Assembly: GCA_037951165.1 (NCBI GenBank)
Contig: JBBDHG010000011.1
Location: forward strand, 1,267,001 to 1,331,000
Direction: 5' to 3'
Length of the DNA stretch: 64,000 bases
DNA from: Lophius americanus
Taxonomy: Eukaryota; Chordata; Actinopteri; Lophiiformes; Lophiidae
This document shows, piece after piece, positions 49,061-62,755 of this stretch. The translations under genes were made by a program, and so were the position numbers. Within the stretch, counting starts at the first letter, position 1. Each line of letters starts with the position of its first letter. Under the pieces are notes generated by a model. It ran no database searches and was not told the origin of the DNA. It worked only from the letters and a program-made list of their open reading frames with translations.

Positions 49061-51509
49061 TGTAGAGAAGGAATCAAGGCTTTGAGGTTGGCAGCACTGC
49101 GGTGTTGGGAATATGGTAAAATAAAAGAAAGGATTTAGCAGAAAAGTAGCCACATTCCTGAGCACCACCTCTCTTCCCTGCATTATATAGAAGGGTAGAC
49201 AGTCCCTTCAAAGGTTGTTGTTTGGCACTGGACACTTTTTTCATTGTGGGAGGGAAGTCATTGAATTGATTCCTTTTGTAATTTCCTTCCACTCCACCAC
49301 TGTACATTTCTCTTCCCTACGCCTCAGCCGCTCTCCGCTGATTGTTGCCAAGGCAGCTTGATGGGCTGAGGAAAGGCCGGAGAAGCTGCTCAGTGAAACA
49401 GAACAGACAAAGGTAGCCTGATACACCTTTTCCATTCATGTTGCTGCCATGTTTTGCAGAGGTGGAATAATTGCTTCATGGATTCCTCCTATTTACACCC
49501 TGTCTTGAAATACGTCTCTCTGCCTGCAAAAGCAATGGTAACAACTAAAAAAATAAATGTTCTCTATTTGTAAATCAATATTATAATTTCAAGTGTGGGC
49601 TGGGGAGAATTTTTGCGTTGCATTCAGCCATAAATATGTGTTTCTCTTTGTGACACATAGCTAGAGGGTTCCTCTGTTGCCTCTAAGTTATAGTGCAGTC
49701 AGGCAATATCTTATTTATTTTGAATTTGTAGAAATGCAAATATAGGCAGGATAATGATGTCCAGCCGAGGCCAATTCTCACTTCTACATTAGTCTTACCA
49801 TGTGTTCAGTTAAAGAGAGAGATTCAATTCCCTCACAAATCCAATGAGTTTATGCGTTTTAGCTTTATGAGTCGAGGTGCGCAGAGTAGGCTCTATACAA
49901 AGAGATGGAACAAAAGTAATTCTGCCTGGCAAGTGCTCGAAGCAATAAAGCATAAATAAATTATCGTGAATGGGGAAATTTACACAACATGACTATTTTT
50001 GACTACCATGGTCATAAATAAGAGCTTTTTCTCTGAATAGTGGTTTCAAAGAAAGACAGCAGAATTTTTTTTAGCTTAAAGCGCTGAGAAAAAGGCATCA
50101 AGGGGTATGTGCTTTTGTTTACAGGCCTCAACCGTGGAGCACAAGCTAATTAAGTAGGGTTTGTTTTTGTTGTTTCTTTCTTTCTGTGCTCATTTCATAA
50201 TCAGATATAAATAAACATAGGCAATGTGAGTGGATATGTTTTGTTTTTAATCCTGGGTGTATTCAATGTCAGCAGGAAGCCAGTAGATTGGGAGAAAGAA
50301 GATGTTGCACATAAAAACTTCAAGATTATCTCTGCTATCATTGAGTGTTTTCTTTTCATTTTCAGAACTTAAGTTTTGGTTGAATTTTTTTTTTTGTCCT
50401 ACATTTTCCCATGTGATTTTTTTCAGACACTGTTGTGACTTGGTTTTAAAATGTGGTGATTCGATCAATCAGACCACTTACTGAGGTGGTCTGAGTGCCT
50501 TTGACCACATTACTTTTATTGTGTAAACGTTAATGTGTCCAGATGCGTCACCGACAAGGACGTAGCAGGAAAACACATCATCAGTGCTGGATTTGGTAAA
50601 AGTGCGACAAAATGGAGTTCTGCCTTGTCCTGCACTCTTGGCAAGTCGCTAATTATTTTGTCCTGTAAATCTCAACAGTTCAACCAGTCCGTACAGTATG
50701 TTAGTTCTGGAAACATCTTCAGTTGTTCAGTAACCCGTGCTGGCTAGATAAACAAATCTGACAACTGACTGATGTGACTGATGACTACATGAAACGTCCT
50801 TTGAGCTTGTAGTAGAAATGACGGAGGCAGCAACGAAATCTGAAAACCTCCCAGGTCTCAGATATATAACCTGCTCAGTAAAAAATAACATATGACCATG
50901 TTAGCTGATAGCCTCCTAACACATTGGCAAATTCGCAATTAAAGAGGAAAGCGAACGAGATGTTTGCAGCTTTTTCAAAATTTGAAAAAAAATGTCTGAA
51001 CTTTCAACTCCTTCCATTTTCATAACAGGCTTTCAGCTTAAAAGACAATGAGACATAAAAAAACAATCCCTATGTCTACCCATCGTTGCATTTCATGTTT
51101 TTTCTCACTAGCTTTTCTGGTCTAAACAATTGCTATATTGTTTTTATGGCTCAACTGTTTTATCAGTTCCAAAATGTTTTCTTAATCTGATCCTATCCCT
51201 TTCTAAACAAATGTTAACGTATTCCTTCAGTGGTGGTTTTATATATTATGTGTTAAAATGTGCTGTACACAGAAATTGTCGTGACAGACATAAAACATGC
51301 AAGATGAGAAAACGGACAAAAAACACGAGACACAAAGGTAGGGAATGATGTGAACGCTTTTCTATACACTTTGGTTTTCACTACTCAATCTAAAAATGGG
51401 ATATTTGTAGATTGTGTGGTAATTATGTACTGTACTACTTTTACCATTTTTTTTTTTTTTTACACAAGTAACTGCACTTAAGCTTGAGAGAAGACCAAGC
51501 CAGCTTTAC
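49061..51509. other. gene-free stretch
   Basis: No gene recognised. The frames at 48956-49435 (minus) fall across the edge of an R1 copy and are not credible. Confidence 0.4.
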
Positions 51510-51800
51510 TATGTCGGGCCCATGTGGATAATAAATGTGTTGAATAATGGGCTCTATAGGGGCTTGTTCATGAATTTCATAATGGCCCAATGCCAATGAC
51601 ATAAATGTGTTCCATGCTGGATTACTCTTGGTTTAAGGTGGGCCCCAGCTGGGAAAACCATTCAATACATGTCACACCCATCTGTAATGTCTATGTACGC
51701 TCTACATGGGTTGCATTCTCAGCTGTGAGTGGGGTTGTCCATTGATTTCACCGTGGTCCAAAGCAAAAGGACCAAATGGGATTCATGTGGATATTTTTTG
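51510..51800. repeat. Probable decayed repeat with GGGCCC-type phrases
   Basis: Recurring half-related phrases (TCGGGCCCATGTGGATAAT, GGGCTCTATAGGGGC, AATGGCCCAATGCCAATGA, AGGTGGGCCCCAGCTGGG, AAATGGGATTCATGTGG) suggest an old short-period repeat. Boundaries and class are uncertain. Confidence 0.4.
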
Positions 51801-54800
51801 TCACCCCTGCTCAGTAGTTATTAAAGACCAGATCTGAGAGCTGAAAGGAGTGAAGTAGGTGTCGGACCCAGTGAATTTGGCCACATGTCTGCTAATTATA
51901 TATTTTTGTTTGATAGTTGCAAAACCATCATGTTCTTACTGGCGCGAGATGGTGTTCATTGAAAATTCCACTGAGGGTATGAGAGTTCATGGTTTCCCTA
52001 CTACATGTATCCATCACTTTCTTTCTCAGCAGGACCTTTCAATGTACCTACAGCAAAACTTTATTCATTGCAAATGGTGGCTATATGTATCATTTTAAAT
52101 CCTTACCAAATTTGGTTCTCAGAAAAATCATTAACTATTACAAAAACCCAGAGCAATAATACAATAAACAATACAATTACCTAAGATGCAAATGGCACCA
52201 CTTCTCAGTGGACTCTCATTCACCTGCATTGTTGAAATGGGAAAAATGAGGCAGGGGGGGGTCCAGTGTACCGGAGCATGACAGATATGGGATGATATAT
52301 GAGCGGAATTTGATAGTGTCCAGAGGGATTCTGGTGTTTGTGGTGGACAGAGAGACACTTCAGCTGCAATTCATGACTAATTAATTTCTATCAGTGGTCA
52401 GCGCTGCACAGAGTTGAAACTAATCCGGTCACACACGTTGAGCTGTCGAGTGCAGAATAGATCAATCTCTGTTTGCTTTTAATCCTGTTTGATTGGTAAG
52501 GTTAGCAACAGGGTGTTCTATGACATAAAAAACATTTTGCCTGATTGTTTTGAAAGCTTACTCTCCACTATGGAGCATTGCTCCAAATCATATTCAGAAA
52601 GCTTTTTCTCCACAGTGCAGTGAGATAGTCACCTCTGTTCAAAAGTGGACTGGCAAACAAACAGCATCTGTTCCTGACAAAAACAATCATTGTGCTTATG
52701 CGCACTTCAGGCGTATGACTTTTTTGTTTGTTTGTTTGTTTGTTTTTCCAGATAAAATCAACATGAAGGGCATTGGCAGGAAAGCGTTGCAATCTCTCAG
52801 TTTAAGCGAATGTGATACAACGACAAAAACATACTCAAGGTACCTACTTCTTATACCGCTGGTTACATCATACTCTATACATATCAGATATTCTGATTGC
52901 AAATTATTATCTCTGAGACATGTCACATTGCAGACTTGAATTTAAAATATAAATGTACACTCTTGTAATGAAATGTACAATGAGTGGACATATTACATTT
53001 TCACCTCAGCAAGTTTCTACGTTAACTACTTTCACTTTCAAACTCTATGTAATCAAACTATCATGGCTGTTGCATTCCCTGAATTATACTACATGTTAAT
53101 CATACTTGACAGGCTGCAGCTATGACATTACATTCATCTGCTGGCTTGCACAAGTATATATTATATATGATATGGGATAGCAGTCATTAAGGGTTGTTGA
53201 TCTCAGCTGAGACAAACTAGTAATGTGTCAAAAAATATGGCTACCCTGTTGTTTTGTCAACACAAAGAAGGAGTAATGGTGGCTCTGTTTCACATATGTC
53301 AATGGAGATTGTTACGGAGGCGTATAAGACAAGTGCATATATATGAAGCAGAAAGGCAGGGCCAGGTGCGATGTTTTCACAACATGTGAAATAAATCTGT
53401 GACTGTCAGATTTAAAAGCAGCTTGCTCGAAACAGATAGCAGCTAGCTTAGAGTACCTGAAAATGCCTTCAAACTGGAGAAACAGCACAAGGTCCTTACC
53501 ATTTGAGCAGAGGAGAATCTCACTTCAGGGAGGGCCAATCATTGTATTTGTCATATTATAAAACATTGGCAGAAACATATGTAAGTTATCACATTAGATG
53601 CAGGAGCTGCTGGTTTGTACTTCAACCCTCTTTTAGTCATGGAGCCACTTGCTTTTTGAACTCTCACTCGGTTGTACGGCCTTTGTTTCATTCAGTCGTG
53701 TTCATCGTAGAGAATGGTTTTGGTTGAACAACTGAGTGCCTACTGTCATGACTGACTACTCCGCTGTTAGTCATAATGTGAATATATTAGACAAATGTAA
53801 AATTCAGCTTGGCAGACTAAATACGGTGACCACCAGCTGTATAACATTCTGAAAGCCATTTGTTCATTCACTGTTTAACTAAAGTAGTGTAACAGTTTTT
53901 GGCCAAAAAATGTGCAAAAACAACACTGACATATACAGTCCGTTGCCATTTCCAATGTGTGAAATATTACAGCTTGGTCAGTGGCTCTGCACTTCAAACT
54001 ATTAAGATGATAATAGTGTCAAGAGCGAGAAAATTGGTGGAGGGTGGCTGGAGTGGCTGAATGGATCACAAACAGGACTCTCTTGTAAAAGAATATATAT
54101 AACAGACTTATTTAAACAAAACGGTGTCACGGCTCAGGCACAACTCCAAGCTCCTAGCATCCCCTCGTATTTATTCCCCGTCTCTCCCTGTTTCCCCTCC
54201 TACTCCCCTGTCCCCCTATGTGTGTTTGTTTGTTGGTGTGTGTGTTTGTATGTGTCGGAAAAAACGGAACAATGATGAGAAGGATGTCAGGGATTTCGCT
54301 CGAGCCTCCCTGTTTCTGGACCTAAAGAGACGTGAAATATTACTAGCCAGGGGTCAGAGCTGCACTTCCTTAGGTTTCAAAAAGGATGCTCAGTGGGAAA
54401 CTGAGGTTGGTATTTGTTCAGCCAACCTTGGCCAACCTTAATGATCGTAATGGTCAAACTGGAGGGATTCTTGAGTTGCTGTTGTCTGAATCTTAGTCAT
54501 TTATACTCATTGTTTAAGACATAGACGTAGCCTTTCATCCTTAATCTGTCTTTATTTCATTGGTGTTTTCTACTTGTTTTCAGCTAACGGATACCGACAA
54601 AAGAGACGATACGAAGAAGTACCACCAGGAATGTACCGGTGGCACTATCAGCAAAACAAATGTTTAAAAATACAATGGGGAAGATAAAGGTAAAGCAAAG
54701 AATGTGTTTTTAGAAAACACGTACGTCCACATGTTGAAAAGTATTTAATGACCTCAGAGACCAGTGTTTTTGCTTTAGCTACACATTATGTACTTTCCCG

Positions 54801-55970
54801 GTATCCTCTTCGTCACCAACTTAGACAAAAAAAACATTTGACTCTTCACTGTCATCTTATCAATGTAAACTAAAAGGATCCACTGAATTATGTGAAAGCA
54901 ATGTTTGACGTGTCTATTCTTTTGCATGGACTGAGAAAAATATGCCAAACCCACAGATATCAAGAAAACCTTGCTGGATTTATTTAAAAAAAAGAAGAAA
55001 AATAAAGAAAAAAAGAGGAAATTACAGAAATCGGTCCTCCCTGTCATACCTCTATTCCACCTACTCATGCTTCATTACTTTCATCACACCACGGATCAGG
55101 TCAATAACAAAAAAACAAAAAACTGCAGATATTAAATAGCTGTTACGTGGACATAGGACTATACATAACTTGCAATTATGGAATAGTGTTCTCAGTAATG
55201 TTCATGTTCTTCATGACAAAGAACATGTTGAACCTTTTTACGCCCTCAGGAAGATTGTGAAAGTGTCACACCTTCCATGTACCAACTCTGCAATAATTAG
55301 ATTTTTTGTCCCTTTGTACCTATAAGCCAGTGGTAGTGATAGTCCAGAGTAATGCACATCCAATTAGTGGCAAACTCCTTTGACGTTTAGGTCTAGCCTC
55401 TATGACCAAAGTTATCTAACACAACCCACTCCTTCAATCTCATTTTAATAATGCGTTGCAGCAGTTTTATAGCAGTATTTGCTTTCATATTGGCGGTTTC
55501 AGAAAGCCGCACAGCCTCGTCAGAAGAGAGTTTCAACAACCTCAGATGCCAAAAAAGGAGGGCAGAATTTACTGACCAAATATTGTGCTGTCTCCAACAT
55601 TATCGGTGGCAAAAAAATATGGTGGAAACACTCATTTCTATATACCTGGGAACTGCTGCGTGTTTATAAAAAAATCATTTATATATCACTGCTCCATTAT
55701 TTTTGGTAAGCACTGCACTTTACTGCATCTTTCACTATTTGTGCCCTGTTGTCTGATATGTTGACATGAATAAGTTATTATATGTTTGTGTGTGTCCGTC
55801 TTGGTCCAAATCTCAAAATAAGTCATAGCACAATGATCTTTTCTTAAACCTAAGTCGTTTTGGTGCCTAAATCAAACCAATCCCCAATGTTTGCAAATGA
55901 GTGGTCAAAAACTCATGGGAAATATGTCTTGGAAAGGTATATTTTTGAAAGTCAAATGGACATTGGGGAG
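51801..55970. other. gene-free stretch
   Basis: About 4 kb with no secure gene. The longer frames (52550-52939 plus, 54124-54441 plus, 54775-55068 minus) have no family resemblance or paired splice sites I can support. Confidence 0.4.
52724..52746. repeat. (TTTG)n microsatellite
   Basis: Five or more TTTG units in a poly-T setting. Confidence 0.85.
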
Positions 55971-56167
55971 TCGCTCTTTAGCCCAGTCAGTAGAGCGGGC
56001 ACGCTGTGTGCAGAGGCTGAGTCCTCATGGTGCAGCGGCCACAGATTCGATTCCACCTGTGGCCCTTTGCTGCATGTCACCTCCCATCTCTCTTTGCCCT
56101 TTTTTTTTTTGTCAATCTTCAGCTGTCCTTTCAATAAAGGCCTATGGTCCCGGAGAAAAAAAAGAAA
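55971..56167 (+). mobile_element. tRNA-derived SINE with A-rich tail
   Basis: A-box-like TAGCCCAGTCAG (55979-55990) and B-box-like GATTCGATTCC (56044-56054) are spaced as in a tRNA gene, about 65 bases apart. Then follow CCTTTGCTGCATGTCACCTC, a pyrimidine tract, TCAATAAAGGCC and an A-rich end (GAGAAAAAAAAGAAAG). This layout matches a common percomorph SINE. The head is too diverged to be a working tRNA gene. Confidence 0.85.
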
Positions 56168-58629
56168 GTCAGTTGGACATTGCATGCTTGTAACTTTTTT
56201 CAAAACACTGCACTTTTAACACGGATGATAGAGAGGTAAGGACGGTGTCATAATTTCAAGCTTAGGCATACTGTCAACATTCCAAAAAAAAAAAATCATT
56301 ATATTTGGAACGGTGACTGTGTAGAGCAGTGTTATAACTGGGGCATACTCCTACTCAAAGATGAAACACGATTTAACAGTCGAAATGGACTGATTGCTAA
56401 TAGATATGGTTCTACTTTACAAAAAGACTAGGATTCATAAATCGTTAATAAACAGGTTATAGATTAGGTTGTAAACAAAAACGTCATTAATTAACATTTC
56501 TAAACAGCTTATAAAATAGCTTTCAATGTATTAAAGTCAGTCACTATTTGGCAATATCAAGTTAGAAGTACAGATAATTGTGCTCACTATTTGGCAAGCA
56601 TCAGGTCTCTGATACTAAGTATATCTAATGAGTTATAGCAGCTTATGAATGATTTCCATAGTGTTTAAAACGTAATTAGTAAACTACACAGAAGCCATTT
56701 AAAAATCCTTGATAAGGGGAGTCTTATTGCAAAGTGATAACAAAAACTCCAAGTATAACTTTTTATTTCTTTGCATTTCCACAACTTTGAATCTCTTATT
56801 TCTTAACAATTAAGGGATATATGCATACTTATCAACGAAACTGCAGAGTCCCTAAAATCTTGATTATTTCGCTTTTGTAGACATCTCTGTGTAACATTTT
56901 CGTTCTCTCTTTACCTAAACTACATTCAATGTACTGCAGTCTTTCATCAGCTAATTTAGATTTTTAGAGACGGTGACAGTACATCAGTTGAATATGATAT
57001 TGAATAAATATCATATTTGACAATTTGATGCTCAGCAGATTTTTATTTTCAAAGATAATGCTCTTAAAATCTGGTGCATGGTGTCTGCCGAAACCAGAAC
57101 TATAAAGTTGCTGGTTTTCGAACCAGATTAATGAACTGAAAGATTGCCACAAAATTGTGTGGCGCTCATGGGAACAGTAAAATAAAGATTCTCCGTTGGG
57201 TTATATGATCCATTTCAAATATAAAACATTGGTTATAATAGGTTATTTATATATATATATATTATTACTTCATGTTTGAAAAATAGAGAAGATTATTTTA
57301 GATGTGATATGAATCATACTCCACTTAAGCGTGAGTTAGAAACCACACAGACATTTAATAATTTGCAACCATTTGCAACCATGTGTTACCTATTGCTTAC
57401 TATGGCTTTTATCTAAATGAATATATAAACTGGTTGATTACATTGTGAAACTGAAACAATGCGGAGGTATGCCTTGATGTTTTTTGTGGAACCTGCCATG
57501 TATCTTGCCGTTGGCCATTCCTCTCTTCTAATTAAACCTGGATGTGTCATCATTAGTACTCTAAGTTGAAGCTGCAGCTGGGACAAATTTTTAATGGGGA
57601 AAAATAGCATTTGTTAACATCTACTCTGCAGGAGAGGTAAAACAAAGTCTCAACTCGTCCTTAGTAGCATTAATTTACAGTTTAAAAGAGTGTACTGAAA
57701 TCCAAACTGCAGCTGAGGCGTCAGTTTCCGCCAGAGTCGCGCCGATGAATAGCGGAGTAGGGGACATTTCATTCAATCTTGTTTTCACTTCCCCAGAATT
57801 AACAGTTCGTAGAGGGATATTTCTTATTTATAGGTGCCCCTCTGGACCGCGCAGTGCTCATTTAGCCTGTATTGCAGCATAATGACAGGCAATTTTTTGC
57901 CTTCAAAAGCTTGGCATGGGCTCAGGAGAATTTAAATGATCTTAAAATGAACAGGTTTTGTTTGGCGGATTACTATGCAGAAAGGCAAGAATAATATCAG
58001 CATAATCTCATATCATGTGCACTTTGCTCAAACTATAAAATGAATTTGCTTTGTTTTTGAGCTCCAAGAGGTTATAGGAAAAAATATATACTAGCATCTT
58101 CTCTGGTGGTTTAACACAGATTGGATGGTCGTCCATCTGCAGCTTTGTCATGTGTCAGCAGAGGCCTCAATCAGCTGTAGCTCTCCTTGCCTGTAGCCGC
58201 CCGCATAGCACTGAAACTGTTTCATGAGGAGGCGTTTGACGACTGACCTTCTCTGGTTTATGTACATTTTTCTGCTGGTGGTATAGCAGCGCCGTGCAGC
58301 TCGAAGTCCTGCTCTCTCTGTGAACTAAAGATAGCTAAATCACAGGTTCACACCGCAATCCTAACAATCCAGCTAATCAGGGGACTTCCATTAATTTTAT
58401 ATAGAAGGGAGCAGCTAGCTAAAACTCATCCTGTGTTGGCAGAGAGAATGTGGCCATGGCTCTGCTCTATGAGGCCGCCAGGGTCCAAAATTAACGTTTT
58501 TCTGTTTTGCTTTGTCCCATTTCAGTTTCATTTTTATATGGAAGACTTTCTCCTTTTAATAATTTTTTCTGCCAAATTGAATGAGAAATTGATTCTTTTT
58601 AGAACTTGTTGGTCAAAAAACGATTATAA
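56168..58629. other. gene-free stretch
   Basis: No gene recognised. A small direct repeat CATTTGCAAC / CATTTGCAAC is present at about 57361-57382, and TATATATATA at 57247-57261. Confidence 0.4.
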
Positions 58630-59047
58630 ACACCAATTAGTCATAACATTATAACATGTAAGAGGAAAGGCACTGCTCATGAATGAGTGGATGTGAGCAA
58701 TGAGTATGAGTCCCATTTTGTTATACATCATGTGGTGGGCAGATGGTTTATTTTTTATGGAAGGGATGGCCCTAGGATGCACTATGGAAAGGAGGCAAGC
58801 CAGGAAGGCAGTACAATGGTTTGGACACTCTGGAAAAATGGTTCAGGAATGGTTTTATGGGCTCAAAAACCACTTTGAGGTGTTGACTGGCATCAAACTC
58901 TCCCAGTATTCAATCCAATTGAGCATATGTGGAATGTGCTGGACCACCAAGTCCGAACTACAAAGGCCTCAACTCTCAACTTCTTTGCCCAAAAGGATCT
59001 GGTGCTCCGATATTGGTGCCAGATAAATATTGGTTATAATGTAATGG
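58630..59047 (+). mobile_element. Tc1-like DNA transposon remnant, copy 3 (internally deleted, sense orientation)
   Basis: Ends ACACCAATTAGTCATAACAT at the left and TTGGTTATAATGTAATGG at the right resemble the family's inverted termini. The inside keeps plus-strand transposase pieces in shifted frames: GCTMERRQARK (about 58775-58807), KMVQEWF and HFEVLTG (about 58835-58895), and QVRTTKAS-like reading near 58950. The N-terminal DNA-binding part and the block around the second catalytic Asp are missing. Dead copy of the same family as 5772 and 24364, inserted in the opposite orientation. Confidence 0.78.
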
Positions 59048-60631
59048 ATGATTGGTGTATGGATATGAGTAAATAAGATGTTTATGCCGGTCTCTGGTGA
59101 CTAGCCATAAAAAAGAGAAGGTGATAACAGAGAGCAATTTAGACATTTGGTTGTGATGGAACTGTTGGATCCATGTGCCGGTTTGAAACACCCCTCGGAT
59201 GAACTTTGATGATACAAATCTCCGTCATGTTAAGTTTATGCCTATGATTGCTATCTCCGCTTATTGCCAGACTAAATGTTCAAAGGTAGCACAAACTTTG
59301 TGTAACACATTGACAAGAAAAAACTCTCACAGCAAACTTCAAAGAGTCCCAAACCCTTCAAAAGGTTCTTCATGGTTTGGAGACTAATCTTCAAAGTCAC
59401 GCCAAGGATTGGACTGATAGCGTCGCTGTGTATAGCGGGTACAAACACACTTGTCAGGGCTGCTGTTTTGTGAGGTGTAAGGAAAGGAAGAAGAGATAAA
59501 ACCGAAAGCTAATTGAGACAGAGTCTGTCCTTCACCTGTGTGAAATACAAAGCTCGCGGCTGAAGACGTTCGATAAATTACAACCACCAAAAGTCGAATG
59601 AAAACATCACTAAAGGCTGAGGCCAGAAATTAGAGTAAATTGGAGAACTATTGGTGGTGCTGGAGGTTTATACAAGTCATTGTATAAGTAACGCAATATC
59701 TGTCTTACCTCTTTGCTTTGTATTGTAACTCACTAATCTCAAGAAATAATATGGATTTAAAACTTTCAGCACTTTCTGCATCCGTTCAATCAATATCCCT
59801 TCACTAACTGTCATTGCCTTTTTCCTTTGACCAAGAAGGCTGAAATAACTCACCAGTAAATTGATTTTAATCAGACTTTTAACGACTGTCTCTACCGTTC
59901 TTGCAGTGGTAGGGTGGTACATCTAATGAAATCTCTGTGACCGTCTCCGTTAATCCAAAGTCATAAACGGATGGTGATGTTAACACTCCGAATATTTATT
60001 TTGGTCATTGCTAATTAAGTACCGCCCAAAAACAAGAGTCATCTGAAGACGACATGTTCCCCCCAAACCCTGCAGATAATCTTTCAACAAATGAATCAGT
60101 ATATGCATACCCTTCATTCCTTTGGTGAGCGTCACCTCAAGAATCATGTACAAACAATGAATTGTGGAAAAATCCCCCAAATTTAAAAGTATATAATGCA
60201 TATCATGGTTAATTTACATGTAAATGTTGGTAAAGCTGAATAGTTTAGCATATATGTTCCAGGTAACTTCTACTGATCAGAAATGAAATGTTTCCATGGG
60301 GACTTAGCAGCTTAACATGGTTGATATGCGTGTTGAGGCTAGAATGTACAGTTCGGAAGATAAGCTCCTAAAGGAAATCTTATATAGCAATAATATAGTA
60401 CCTTTCTAGTGTTATGGACTCCACAAACCACTTTACGACACAACTCAGCAATCACTCTAACATTCATGCAGAGGTGGCAGAGATTGCCAGGCAAGGGACA
60501 ACCTGCTCATCAGGTGAAGTCATGTTTCCATGGAAACAAAGTGGATGTATCAGTATATTCAAAGACACAACAATGGAGCATGATATTTGAAGTGCGGTGT
60601 AGCTTATATATACTGCTGGTGATTATAGATA
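59048..60631. other. gene-free stretch
   Basis: No gene or element recognised. Confidence 0.4.
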
Positions 60632-60691
60632 CATTGAAGAACACATTCTTCAATGTGGATAGTTAAAATGTAACTTCATTTTAACTATCCA
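60632..60691. repeat. Two adjacent perfect hairpins
   Basis: CATTGAAGAA (60632-60641) pairs exactly with TTCTTCAATG (60646-60655) around CACA; directly next to it TGGATAGTTAAAATG (60656-60670) pairs exactly with CATTTTAACTATCCA (60677-60691) around TAACTT. No spacer separates the two palindromes. Confidence 0.95.
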
Positions 60692-61804
60692 TCGCTGCAG
60701 TTCTAATTTATTCTGCCAAATGCGCCATTCTTAAAAAAAAAAATCTAAACCAAAATAAATAAATATATGGACAAAATGAGATTGAGAACAATATCTCATG
60801 ATGCAATGAGCTTCTCTGTTCCCATCTTCCTCTACTTCTCCACACATTCATGTCTCATTGATTCATGTTACTATTTGACCCGGAGACTTTTTGGTCTCTC
60901 ATCTCTAAGGTTCTCATGGATCATGATATGACCTATTGCTACGGGCGTGGTTGATGGGCACACGTATTATTATTATTACTATTATTAGTAATAGTAGTAG
61001 TACTAGATGTAGCAGTAGTTATACAACCAATAATTTCTATCTAGCAGCTGTTTTTGTTGTTCCTGTATACTGTCTATACTGTATGTGTCTGTTTCTCATT
61101 CCAGCTCCTTATATCTTTACCTCCTCTTTCCCGTACTCTCTCTTTCTCCCACTCTCTCTAAAGTCAACTGGTACAGGCAGAGGACATCGTAACCTGAAGT
61201 TGAGATTCGTTACGAGTTTCTGCCTGTTAAAAAGTAATTTTCTTGCTTGCTTATGCCAGAATTGTTGGATCTCTGTAGATAAAAGACCCGACTAAAGGAG
61301 AGTGTTTGAGATAACTTTTGTTCTGGTTTGGCCTTAAATAAATACAACTGACTTGAATATTGACTTGCACATATGCGATAGCTTCCAATGAATGCTTTGT
61401 GAGAGTGTATGAATTTTGAATCCCCTGTGGAAGAAGCCTTCTTTGCTTATCTCTATTCTAAATAAAAAGATCAGTCCAGTCCACTTATTGTTTAGAGAGG
61501 TATGTACTGAGTGCAAGTAGATGGAATGACTATTACTGGAAATACCAGCACAGAATGAAAAATAGGTTTTTAGATAAAGGCAATCTTAGAGGTCATAAAT
61601 ATAATTCCACTTGTAGGTCAATGAGCAGGGAGGTCTGGATAGAAATATTCCCTCATAAAATGATACATTAATGCTGTTTTCCATTAAATTTTAATGTAAC
61701 TTTCATTACAACTCCTCTCGAGAAAGCACTAAGAAAAATGAGACATTCTGCAGAAACATGCAGAGTACATAGTGATAAGCAGGCCAACAATGACCTACCC
61801 GACC
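60692..61804. other. gene-free stretch
   Basis: No gene recognised; an ATT/AGT trinucleotide-rich patch lies at 60966-61005. Confidence 0.4.
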
Positions 61805-62755
61805 ACAAGTGTATATATCCCTGAAATGTCCCAAAATCCCCTGCATTGTGCAAGTATTTCCCCAGATTGAACTCCTCAACTTAAATGTGAAGTTATGTTT
61901 AAAGAAAAGTGTTTTTATAAAAAGAATTCCCTAAGGGAGTAACATATGAACTATTGCAGTAAAATATGATGAATACAAGACAGATCTCCCCGAGTCACAC
62001 GCATCACATTCGGACTAAATCAGATCAACGGTTCAGAAGTTATATCCGAAAAACAGTGTTTTTGTAAAAATGTTCCGTCTCGTGAGCATAATATAAGCTA
62101 ATAGAGTAAAACACAATGTATACATGATTGGTCTCCTCAAGTCTATTTATAGGCAACAAATTGAACTAAATTGGAACAACTGTTGAGAAAACGATGTCCA
62201 GAAAATATTTGGAGATAAAGCTCCCTCTCGTGTCAGAAATGAAAAACCAACCTTTCCCAAAATCATTCCAGTTCTTCTTCGCACTAATTCATGAATCAAT
62301 TTGAGAATGATTCATGAATTTAAGTTTTGAGTTATCGCGTTACCACGAAGGATCTGCTGCACGAACAATGTTTTTCGTAAAAAAAAAGTAGCCAATTTGG
62401 ACTAAATGGGACTAATGGTTAGGAAGTTATGTCTGAAAAAATGTTTTTTCCTGAAAGCTTTCCGTAGTGAATAAAATATGAAATATTAGTGTCAAATGTG
62501 ATATAAACAAGACATATCTCCTCACGTTGATTCATATGCACTAAATGTGAACAGTTTTAAAAGTATGGCCCGAAAATATTATTAATAGACAATTGACCTC
62601 TCCCAGCATCATTAAAGTTCTTCCTCACACTAAGGTGAGGGGGTATAAAATATGAAAATTATCCATGTGACATTTTTTAAGTCATCCTGTTAACACAGAG
62701 ATTCTGCAGCAGCAGTGGATACGGTGGTGGCGATGACTATTCGTTAGTATCTCTG
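61805..62755 (+). repeat. Dispersed repeat family R1, copy 7 (longest)
   Basis: AAATCCCCTGCATTGTGCAA, GAACTCCTCAACTTAAATGT, then repeated blocks beginning GTAAAATATGATGAATACAA (61959) and GTAAAACACAATGTATACAT (62106), 147 bases apart, and a further diverged block around 62390-62540. It ends near GTTAACACAGAGATTCTGCA and GGTGGTGGCGATGACT. At about 950 bases it is the longest copy, mainly through extra sub-repeats; the far CGACTTTT end is eroded. Confidence 0.8.
62286..62320. repeat. Perfect 13-bp inverted repeat inside R1 copy 7
   Basis: AATTCATGAATCA (62286-62298) and TGATTCATGAATT (62308-62320) are exact reverse complements around a 9-base loop. Other R1 copies do not show it, so it looks specific to this copy. 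Confidence 0.9.

Noticed and set aside
54124..54441. 105-codon plus frame with a Lys/Arg-rich second half
   Set aside because: The first half comes from a pyrimidine and GT-rich low-complexity run; no family or splice support.
55979..56054. Possible tRNA gene from A- and B-box-like motifs
   Set aside because: No acceptor stem or anticodon arm can be folded, and the downstream CATGTCAC / AATAAAGG / A-rich tail shows a SINE.
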